From Acidobacteriota bacterium (GTDB taxonomy: Bacteria; Acidobacteriota; Thermoanaerobaculia; Gp7-AA8), in the NCBI GenBank assembly GCA_003223645.1, contig QHVT01000003.1, positions 248,001 through 312,000 of the forward strand: a stretch of 64,000 bases of DNA, read 5' to 3'. Of this stretch, positions 38,045-44,379 are shown in pieces. A model generated the notes under the pieces. It did no database searches. It was not told where the DNA came from and was given only the letters and a program-made list of their open reading frames with translations. Position numbers and translations under genes: made by a program. How positions within the stretch are numbered: the stretch's first letter is position 1; each line of letters begins with the position of its first letter.

Positions 38045-39282
38045 GACGCGATCTCCTCGTGTAGCGCAGGCTTTCCAGCCTGCGCCCGGCGGACAGGCTG
38101 GAAAGCCTGTCCTACACCGATCTCCTCATCGAGCAAATAGCAGCCGGGATCGGATTGCCAGTAGTCGCCGGTCGCCGCCTCGGCACGCGCGCGGAAGTTT
38201 CCGTTGCACACCGGCAGCCATTGGCACGTCGCGCAGCGTCCCTGCAGCAGCGTCTTGCGGACGCGCAAACCGTGCAGCAGCTGCACGCGATCGTCGCGCC
38301 AGATCTCCGAGAACGGGCGCTCGCGAATCGATCCGAGGGTGTGGTTCGTCGAGAATTGATCGGGATGCACGAGGCCGAAGCTGTCGATGCAGCCGATGGC
38401 CATTCCCGAACGGTTGCCGCCGTTGCTCCGGACGAGCGACAGCGCGGCGTCTGCGCGCGCGGGATCGTGCTCGCGCAACCATAGATAGATGTAGGGAGCG
38501 TCGGCGTGGTTGTCGACGGTCATCACCTCGATCTCGCGTCCTTCGCCGTTCCACCGTTCGACGCGCTCGATCAGCTTGTTCATCAGCCGGCGCTTTTCTT
38601 CGACTTCGAGATCGATTCCGGCGAGGTACGCGCCGCGGCCGGAGTAGACGAGGTGATAGAGGCAAAGGCGTCCGATGCCTTCGTCCTCGACGATGCGGAA
38701 CACGTCATCGATCTCGCCGACGTTTTCTTTCGTGACGGTGAAGCGCACGCCGACGCGAATGCCGGCATCGCGGCAGTTGCGAATGCCGCGCATCGCGTCG
38801 CGAAACGCGCCGTCACGGCCGCGGAAGCGATCGTGCCGCGCTTCGCCGCCGTCGACGCTGATGCCGACGTACGCGACGCCGATCTTCGCGATGCGCTGCG
38901 CCTTCTTCGCATCGATGAGCGTGCCGTTCGTGGAGAACGTGACGCGGACGCCGAGCGACATCGCGAGCTCGGCGAGATCGAGCACGTCGGGACGGACGAG
39001 CGGCTCACCGCCGGAGATGAGGAGCGCCGGCACTTTGATCGACGCGAGATCGCGAATCATCGTGTCCGCCTCGGCCGTCGTGAGCTCGCCCGTAAAGCGG
39101 CGCGGCTCTGCATCGGCGTAGCAGTGCACGCATTCGAGATTGCAGGTCTTCGTCGCATTCCAGACGACGACGGGGCCCGAATCGGGCCGCGCCCCCATTG
39201 TCTGTTTGGCCGAATGTTTGTGGTAGCGCAGACGGTCGCCGAAGTAGGAGGCGCCGCCGAGGAGTTTCGTCACGCTGATCAT
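38041..39282 (-). CDS. ahbC: Radical SAM protein AhbC (12,18-didecarboxysirohaem deacetylase)
   Basis: A 413-residue radical SAM/SPASM enzyme. The N-terminus MISVTKLLGGASYFGDRLRY is characteristic of AhbC/NirJ. The SAM cluster site is CNLECVHC near 47-54, SGGEPLVRPD is near 85-95 and VDGGEARHDRFRG near 140. C-terminal cysteines include GCIDSFG, CATCQWLPVCNG and DPGCYLLDEE. AhbC removes acetate side chains to give iron-coproporphyrin III. Start at 39282 is chosen for the canonical N-terminus. A GTGA-N6-(A/T)CAC site lies 56 bases upstream. The last ~25 residues are peptide from a palindromic repeat (VGQAFQPV ... [10 protein letters not shown]), beyond the end of the family's conserved region. 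Confidence 0.87.
   Translation of the reverse strand: MISVTKLLGGASYFGDRLRYHKHSAKQTMGARPDSGPVVVWNATKTCNLECVHCYADAEPRRFTGELTTAEADTMIRDLASIKVPALLISGGEPLVRPDVLDLAELAMSLGVRVTFSTNGTLIDAKKAQRIAKIGVAYVGISVDGGEARHDRFRGRDGAFRDAMRGIRNCRDAGIRVGVRFTVTKENVGEIDDVFRIVEDEGIGRLCLYHLVYSGRGAYLAGIDLEVEEKRRLMNKLIERVERWNGEGREIEVMTVDNHADAPYIYLWLREHDPARADAALSLVRSNGGNRSGMAIGCIDSFGLVHPDQFSTNHTLGSIRERPFSEIWRDDRVQLLHGLRVRKTLLQGRCATCQWLPVCNGNFRARAEAATGDYWQSDPGCYLLDEEIGVGQAFQPVRRAQAGKPALHEEIAS
38059..38117. repeat. Palindromic repeat, full copy, coding the AhbC tail
   Basis: GTGTAGCGCAGGCTTTCCAG ... ACAGGCTGGAAAGCCTGTCC TACAC. It is read on the minus strand as the C-terminal tail of AhbC (residues about 388-408). Confidence 0.9.
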
Positions 39283-39338
39283 GTGCTCATGATCGATCCG
39301 CTTCGAACAGCAAGCCGTGACTCGCCGAACATGCCGGT

Positions 39339-39352
39339 GTGACGATCGACAC
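39339..39352. promoter_or_regulatory. Predicted Crp/Fnr-type operator upstream of ahbC
   Basis: GTGACGATCGACAC has a perfect left half and one mismatch in the right half (ACAC for TCAC); its core CGATCG equals that of the site before tpl. It lies 56 bases from the ahbC start. Confidence 0.55.
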
Positions 39353-39354
39353 AC

Positions 39355-39413
39355 GGTGTAGGGCAGGTTTTCCAACCTGCCCCCGGAGGCGGGCTGGAAA
39401 GCCCGCACCACAC
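39355..39413. repeat. Palindromic repeat, full copy, intergenic
   Basis: GTGTAGGGCAGGTTTTCCAA ... GGCGGGCTGGAAAGCCCGCACCACAC. It lies between the ahbC promoter and the 3' end of the nickel-transporter-like gene (four bases from its stop), so it is one of the few copies outside a reading frame. It may act as a terminator for the hyp operon. Confidence 0.88.
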
Positions 39414-39417
39414 CGAA

Positions 39418-40071
39418 TCAGATGCCGAGGACTTGCACCGTGACACCGGCCACGACGATCAACGCGCCGGCCACGGCGTCTCCGTATCGATCGATCCACG
39501 GCGCGCGGAAGACGCGTGCGCCTGCGTGCGCGCTCGTGACCAGCACGACCATCGTGGCGATGGTGGCTGCCTCGTACGCGAGCACGACCGTCCCGACCGC
39601 CGCCCATCCGCCGCTCGCGGCGGCGATGATCATCGGAATCACGGCCACGCACGGATCGAGGCAGAACAACACGAACAGCGACCCCTCCGTCAGGCCGTGA
39701 TCGTGATCGTTGTGACCGTGCGCGTGGTGATGATCGTGCGCGTGCAGCACGGACATCGGGTCGCGACGGAAACTTCGACGCAGGCCCCAGATCATGTACA
39801 GCGTTCCGAATCCCATCAGCAGGTACGTCGCGAGATTTTCGAGCCGGCCTCCGATCAGCTTGATCACTTCGAGGCCGGCGTAGAGCGCGACGATGCCGAG
39901 CAACGCGGAAACGGTGACATGGCCGAAGCCGCAGGCGACCGTCGTGCGCGCGGCGCGGAGCGGCGACCATCCCCGCGCGCGTGCGAGCGCGGCGAACGGC
40001 ATCCAGTGATCGGGCGCGAGGGTGTGCAGTGCGCCGACCGTCGCCGCGGTGAGGACGAGCGCCCAGGTCAC
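39418..40071 (-). CDS. Nickel/cobalt transporter-like membrane protein (UreH/NicO type)
   Basis: A 217-residue protein with about six membrane helices. The first holds ALHTLAPDHWMPFAALARAR, which parallels the H-x4-D-H motif of NicO/UreH-type metal transporters, and GFGHVTVSALLG is the second His segment. A cytoplasmic or periplasmic loop near residues 110-130 is strongly histidine-rich (HAHDHHHAHGHNDHDHG), typical for metal handling. The start is a GTG at 40071 that overlaps the hypB stop (GTGA). As the last gene of the hyp operon it very likely supplies or balances nickel for the hydrogenase. Import versus export is not certain; TauE/SafE-like relatives share the fold. Confidence 0.78.
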   Translation of the reverse strand: MTWALVLTAATVGALHTLAPDHWMPFAALARARGWSPLRAARTTVACGFGHVTVSALLGIVALYAGLEVIKLIGGRLENLATYLLMGFGTLYMIWGLRRSFRRDPMSVLHAHDHHHAHGHNDHDHGLTEGSLFVLFCLDPCVAVIPMIIAAASGGWAAVGTVVLAYEAATIATMVVLVTSAHAGARVFRAPWIDRYGDAVAGALIVVAGVTVQVLGI

Positions 40072-40742
40072 GCCATGACCTCCGCGGCGGAGAAGATCTC
40101 GTCGCGGGATTTCGTCAGCCATGCCAGCCAGGAGTCGATGCCGTAGCCTTCGCGCGCGGAAAGCAGCACGACCTGCGGGTTCGGCATCACGCGCGCCAGC
40201 GCGTCCTGGATTGCATCGAGATCGGTGCCGAGGTACGGAAGCAGATCGATCTTCGTGATCAGAACGAGATCGGCCTTCGCGAACATCGTCGGGTATTTGA
40301 GCGGCTTGTCTTCGCCCTCGGTGACGGAGAGCGCGACGACATTCGCGCTTTGGCCGAGGTCGTAGACCGCGGGGCAGACGAGATTGCCGACGTTCTCGAT
40401 GAAGAGATAGTCGACGCCGCTGAGATCGAGATGATGCAGCTCGTGATGGACGAGCTCCGCATCGAGATGACACGCCTGGCCGGTCGTGATCGCGCGCGAG
40501 CGGATGCCGGCGCGCTGCAGGCGCGCGGCATCATTGTCGGTGGCGAGATCGCCCGCCAGCGCCGCGATTGCCCGGCGATCGAACGCGCGCGCGGTCGCCT
40601 CGAGCACGGCGGTCTTACCCGAGCCGGGAGAGCCCATCACGTTGACGGTGAAGATGCCGCGCTCGAGAAAATGTATCCGATTGTGTGACGCCGTGTCGTC
40701 ATTGCGCGCGAGGATGCGCGTTTGAACGTCGATCTTGCACAT
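40068..40742 (-). CDS. hypB: HypB, nickel-inserting GTPase for hydrogenase maturation
   Basis: A 224-residue GTPase: P-loop VNVMGSPGSGKTAVLEAT near 33-48, ALAGDLATDNDAARL near 63, ENVGNLVCPAVYDLG near 115 with the switch cysteine, and ITKIDLLPYLG near 160. The N-terminal high-affinity metal motif and the histidine stretch of some HypB proteins are both missing: it starts MCKIDVQTRILARND. Nickel storage may therefore be done by the His-rich transporter next door. HypB with HypA delivers Ni to the hydrogenase large subunit. It overlaps the hypA stop by one base and the transporter by four. Confidence 0.93.
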   Translation of the reverse strand: MCKIDVQTRILARNDDTASHNRIHFLERGIFTVNVMGSPGSGKTAVLEATARAFDRRAIAALAGDLATDNDAARLQRAGIRSRAITTGQACHLDAELVHHELHHLDLSGVDYLFIENVGNLVCPAVYDLGQSANVVALSVTEGEDKPLKYPTMFAKADLVLITKIDLLPYLGTDLDAIQDALARVMPNPQVVLLSAREGYGIDSWLAWLTKSRDEIFSAAEVMA

Positions 40743-41077
40743 CAGTCCACCTCCAGTTCGATTCGTTGCAGCACGATCTCGTCGCCGGCGGCGAGACGCG
40801 CGGGCTCGTTGCACGACGCGCAGCGCAGGAACGCGCCGCGTGCGATGGGGTTTTTGCAGCGCGGGCATTCCCATTGGGCGGGGATGCGCTCGATCGTCAT
40901 CGACGCGCGCTCGCAGAGCGTTCCGGCGCGGAAGACTTCGAACGCGGTCGCGAGCAGCGTGCAGTCGACGCCCGCGACTTCACCGATGCGCACGTCGATG
41001 CGATGCACGGTCGCGTTGTTTGGAACCGCGGCAGCGACGGAGTCGACGAGCGACTCGATGATCGAGTACTCGTGCAT
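40742..41077 (-). CDS. hypA: HypA, nickel chaperone
   Basis: A 111-residue protein with the canonical MHEYSIIESLVDSVA start (His2 binds Ni) and a zinc site from two Cys pairs (CPRC near 70 and CASC near 87). The RIGEVAGVDCTLLATAFEVF segment is the family core. Works with HypB to insert nickel. The ATG overlaps the stop of the enoyl-CoA hydratase gene by one base. Length and motifs are normal. Confidence 0.95.
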   Translation of the reverse strand: MHEYSIIESLVDSVAAAVPNNATVHRIDVRIGEVAGVDCTLLATAFEVFRAGTLCERASMTIERIPAQWECPRCKNPIARGAFLRCASCNEPARLAAGDEIVLQRIELEVD

Positions 41078-41928
41078 CACGCCGCTCCGAACTCCGGACT
41101 CCGTTTCGCGAAGAAGGCGTCGATGCCTTCGGCGAAGTTGCTGCCGTTCGCGATGCGCCCGAGGTGTTCCAGCTCGCGATCGAGATGCACGTCGAGCCGA
41201 TCCATCCCCGCCGCCTGATTCAGCATCTCCTTCGCGATCCCCAATGCTTCGGTCGGTCCTGCCGCGAGTTGCTGCGCGATGCGCTGGACTTCGTCGTCGA
41301 ATGCCGCGACCGGGACGACTCTGTTGATCAATCCGTATTCGAGCGCGCGGGCAGCGTCGAGCCGCGGATTGAGCAGCAGCAGCTCCATCGCGCGGCGCAG
41401 GCCGATGAGCCGCGGCAGCATGAACGTCGAGCTTTCGGCGCCGGTGAGACTCGTTTTCGAATACGCCCATTCGAACGCGGCGCGATCGGACGCGATCACG
41501 AGGTCGCACGACATCGCGAGCCCGAAGCCGCCGGCCGCGGCGATGCCGTCGACGGCGGCGATGAACGGCTTCGGCGCGCGGCGGATCTCCGAGATCGTGC
41601 TGTGGATGTATTCGAGGATCGAGCGGAACGCGTCGCCGAAGTTTTCGCTCGCGCGGATGTACTTCAAATCCGCGCCGCTGCAGAACACGCCGTTCGTGCC
41701 GCGCAGCACGACCGCGCGAATCGCGGTGTCGCGCGCGAAGCGAAGTCCCGCTTTGCGGAGATCGCGTGCGGTTTCGTCGTCGAGCGAGTTGAATCGCGCG
41801 GGACGATCGATGGTGATCGTGCCGACGCCGCCGTCGACGCTCGTGGCGATATTGGTGTGGGACAGGTTTTCTAACCTGTCGCCGGTGACAGGCTGGAAAG
41901 CCTGTCCCTCTCGAGGAGGCTTCAACAT
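41077..41928 (-). CDS. Enoyl-CoA hydratase/isomerase family protein within the hyp operon
   Basis: A 283-residue crotonase-fold protein. GVFCSGADLKYIRASENF near 85-102 is the oxyanion-hole loop, and AAVDGIAAAGGFGLAMSCDL near 123-143 holds the second oxyanion glycine and the usual substrate segment. The residue often Glu in hydratases falls in AYSKTSLTGAESS. The first 25 residues come from a palindromic repeat (GQAFQPVTGDRLENLSHT) placed between the start codon and the first beta strand. It lies between hypE and hypA, overlapping both. Crotonase proteins are not known hydrogenase maturation factors, so its role in this operon is unexplained. A repeat-mediated insertion is one possibility. Confidence 0.85.
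   Translation of the reverse strand: MLKPPREGQAFQPVTGDRLENLSHTNIATSVDGGVGTITIDRPARFNSLDDETARDLRKAGLRFARDTAIRAVVLRGTNGVFCSGADLKYIRASENFGDAFRSILEYIHSTISEIRRAPKPFIAAVDGIAAAGGFGLAMSCDLVIASDRAAFEWAYSKTSLTGAESSTFMLPRLIGLRRAMELLLLNPRLDAARALEYGLINRVVPVAAFDDEVQRIAQQLAAGPTEALGIAKEMLNQAAGMDRLDVHLDRELEHLGRIANGSNFAEGIDAFFAKRSPEFGAA
41855..41909. repeat. Palindromic repeat, full copy, in the hydratase N-terminus
   Basis: GTGTGGGACAGGTTTTCTAA ... ACAGGCTGGAAAGCCTGTCC. Read in the minus-strand frame as residues about 7-25 of the enoyl-CoA hydratase family protein. Confidence 0.85.
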
Positions 41929-42992
41929 ATGCGCGGCAGCGGCTCGCCTTCAGGCTCGGCGAGCAGCCTCCTTCCGAATCCGGTGTCGAGAATGATCGAG
42001 CCGGGGCGCTCGGCGACGCAGGTGCCGATGATCGCCGCACGCCGGCCGAGCGGATGCGCGCGCAGTCGCGCGAGGACGCTCTCCGCCAGCTCCGCGCGCA
42101 CGCCGATGAGCGCCTTCCCTTCGTTCGCGACATGCAGCGGATCGATGCCGAGGAGCTCGCCCACGGAGCGGACGGGCGGAAGAACCGGAATCGCGCGCTC
42201 GTCGAGGACGATGCCGACGTTGCTCTTGGACGCCATCTCGTGCAGCGCGCTGGCGACGCCGCCGCGCGTCGGATCTTTCATCGCCGTGACGTCGGCGACA
42301 ATCGTTTCGATCAATGAATTCAGCGGCGCGACGTCGGAGACGAGCTCGCCGTCGATTTCGATGCCGTGGCGCGTGGCCATCACCGCGAGTCCGTGCTCGC
42401 CGATCGAGCCGGTGACGAGGATGCGATCGCCGGCGCGGAGTGCGTTGTCGCGCACGAGCGTGCGCGTGAGTCCGATGCCGCACGTGTTGATGACAACACC
42501 ATCGACTTCTCCTCGGCCCATCACTTTGGTGTCGCCGGTGATGACCGGCGCATTCGCTTCGATGCACGCGGCGAGCATCGAGCGTTGGATCGCCTCGAGC
42601 GACTCGAGCGCGAATCCTTCTTCGAGGATCACGCTGCAGGTGAGGCCGAGGACTCGCGTCGCGCCCATCATCGCGAGGTCGTTGACCGTGCCGCAGATCG
42701 AGAGCTTGCCGATGTCGCCGCCGGGGAAAACGATCGGATGAATGACGTGCGAGTCGGTGGTGATGACGAGCCATTCCTCGCCGATCCGGATGGCGGCGCC
42801 GTCATCCATCGCGCCGACGCCGACTCCGTCGAACGGCAATGCGGCGAAGTCGCGCACGAAGAGTTTCTCGATCAGCGCGCGCATCGCGCGTCCGCCGCCG
42901 CCTTGTTTGAGGCTCACGGTGTGGGGCAGGCCTTCCAGCCTGCCGCTTGGGGGCGCAGACTGAAAAGTCTGCGTTCCACGATCGGTGCTCAT
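41922..42992 (-). CDS. hypE: HypE, carbamoyl dehydratase for the cyanide ligand
   Basis: A 356-residue ATP-dependent enzyme: GDIGKLSICGTVNDLAMMGA near 92, TGDTKVMGRGEVDGVVINTCG near 150-170 and KDPTRGGVASALHEM near 245. The invariant C-terminal PRIC has the cysteine that carries the carbamoyl/cyano group. It turns the carbamoyl from HypF into the Fe-CN ligands of [NiFe] hydrogenase. The start at 42992 overlaps the hypD stop (ATGA). The family normally opens with a segment ending in G-A-G-G-x-A-M. Here GGGGRAMRALI is preceded by 20 residues encoded by a palindromic repeat. The active parts look intact. Confidence 0.93.
   Translation of the reverse strand: MSTDRGTQTFQSAPPSGRLEGLPHTVSLKQGGGGRAMRALIEKLFVRDFAALPFDGVGVGAMDDGAAIRIGEEWLVITTDSHVIHPIVFPGGDIGKLSICGTVNDLAMMGATRVLGLTCSVILEEGFALESLEAIQRSMLAACIEANAPVITGDTKVMGRGEVDGVVINTCGIGLTRTLVRDNALRAGDRILVTGSIGEHGLAVMATRHGIEIDGELVSDVAPLNSLIETIVADVTAMKDPTRGGVASALHEMASKSNVGIVLDERAIPVLPPVRSVGELLGIDPLHVANEGKALIGVRAELAESVLARLRAHPLGRRAAIIGTCVAERPGSIILDTGFGRRLLAEPEGEPLPRIC
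42919..42979. repeat. Palindromic repeat, full copy, in the hypE 5' end
   Basis: Arms GTGTGGGGCAGGCCTTCCAG and GCAGACTGAAAAGTCTGCGTTCCAC in inverted order, somewhat diverged. It lies in frame as residues about 5-25 of HypE (TQTFQSAPPSGRLEGLPHT). Confidence 0.85.
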
Positions 42993-44110
42993 GCGGATGC
43001 CTCCAGATCGGGCACGCCGCCGTAGAGGTGCCAGATCTTGCACGTTCCCTCGTTCGACACCATGCAGGCGCCGACCGGGTTTTCGGGAACGCATTCGCGA
43101 TTGAAGAGACGGCAGTCGCGCGGATTGCGGATGCCGGCCATAATGTCGCCGCAGATGCACTGCCCGGCGAGCGCGGGCGGTGCGTAGTCCCACAGCGACG
43201 AGAGATCGATGGGGAAACGCCTGCGCGCGTCGACGTGCGCGAACTCGTCGCGCAATCGCAGATTGCCGTTCGGCACGTGCGCGATGCCGCGCCAGCGTCC
43301 GCCGGTCGAGCGGAAGACGCGCCACAGCTGCTGTTGCGCCGCGAGGTTTCCTTCGCGCGTGACGCAACGCGGAAACATGTTCACGACGCGCGGCGTGCCC
43401 GCACGAATCAACTCGACGAGCTCAACGAGTCCCGCGAGAATGTCGTTCGGCTCGAAGCCGGCGATGACGACCGGCACGCCGTGGCGTTCGACGAATTCTT
43501 CGAAGACCGCGGAGCCGGTGATCGTCGCCGCGTGACCGGCGGCGAGAAATCCTTCGATGCGCGAGCCCGGCATCTCCGCGACGATCTCCATCACCGGCGG
43601 GATGTACTTGTGCGCGGAGAGGACGGAGAAATTCGGCGGCGGATTGTCGAGGATCACTGCCGCGGTTGCGACGGCGGTCGTCTCGAAGCCGGTCGCGAAG
43701 AGCACGACTTCTTCGGTCGTCTTGCGCGCGAGATCGACGGCCTGCTTCGGGCTGTAGATGATGTCGATCTTCGCGCCCAACGCCTGCGCATCGGCGAGCG
43801 ATCGCACGGTGCCGGGAACTTTCAGCATGTCGCCGAACGTGGCGATGCGCGCGCCCTGCGCGGCGATGAGCACTCCTTCATCGACTTCGGGAACGTCGGT
43901 GACGCAGACGGGGCAACCGGGACCCATGATCACGTCCAGCGCTTTCGGGAAGAGCGAGCGCAAGCCGAATTTCGCGATCGCCTGTTCGTGGCTGCCGCAG
44001 ACGTGCATCACCGCGGCGGGACGCCCGAGGTCGCCGACGAGACGGGCGAGCGTCGCGGCGAGCGAGCGCGCGAGGTTGGGATCGCGAAACTGCAGCGGAA
44101 TGTCGTTCAT
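42989..44110 (-). CDS. hypD: HypD, Fe(CN)2CO assembly scaffold
   Basis: A 373-residue protein. Expected motifs: HVCGSHEQAIAKFGLR near 37-50 (catalytic Cys), MGPGCPVCVTDVPEVD near 65-80, FATGFETTAVATA near 140, and C-terminal [4Fe-4S] cysteines (CICGDIMAGIRNPRDC, NRECVPENPVGACMVSNEGTC). HypD, with HypC, assembles the Fe(CN)2CO unit before transfer to the large subunit. Both ends overlap neighbours by four bases (ATGA), placing it firmly in the hypF-C-D-E order. No unusual features. Confidence 0.95.
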   Translation of the reverse strand: MNDIPLQFRDPNLARSLAATLARLVGDLGRPAAVMHVCGSHEQAIAKFGLRSLFPKALDVIMGPGCPVCVTDVPEVDEGVLIAAQGARIATFGDMLKVPGTVRSLADAQALGAKIDIIYSPKQAVDLARKTTEEVVLFATGFETTAVATAAVILDNPPPNFSVLSAHKYIPPVMEIVAEMPGSRIEGFLAAGHAATITGSAVFEEFVERHGVPVVIAGFEPNDILAGLVELVELIRAGTPRVVNMFPRCVTREGNLAAQQQLWRVFRSTGGRWRGIAHVPNGNLRLRDEFAHVDARRRFPIDLSSLWDYAPPALAGQCICGDIMAGIRNPRDCRLFNRECVPENPVGACMVSNEGTCKIWHLYGGVPDLEASA

Positions 44111-44379
44111 GACGTGCCCGCGATCTCCGCTCGCACGTCGCCGGTCATCAGATCGGTATCGTCGCCTTCGAGCAGTGTTTCGTATAAAGCGAGCGTCTCC
44201 GCGACCGACTCGGGCGGAATGCGGCGAATGGCAAAGCCGACGTGATTGAGGATGTAGTCGCCGGGCGCGACCGGCTCGTCGACGATGTCGAGGCGCACGT
44301 CTTTGCGCACGCCCCAGAAATCGACCGTGGCGGTGAACTCGCGCACGTCGATGACGCGACCCGGAACGCCTAAGCACAT
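44107..44379 (-). CDS. hypC: HypC, maturation chaperone
   Basis: A 90-residue HypC/HupF protein starting MCLGVPGRVIDV, with the essential N-terminal Cys2. VRLDIVDEPVAPGDYILNHV is the family core and a helical tail follows. HypC carries the iron unit between HypD and the hydrogenase large subunit. The start overlaps the end of hypF by ten bases and the stop overlaps hypD by four. Confidence 0.95.
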   Translation of the reverse strand: MCLGVPGRVIDVREFTATVDFWGVRKDVRLDIVDEPVAPGDYILNHVGFAIRRIPPESVAETLALYETLLEGDDTDLMTGDVRAEIAGTS

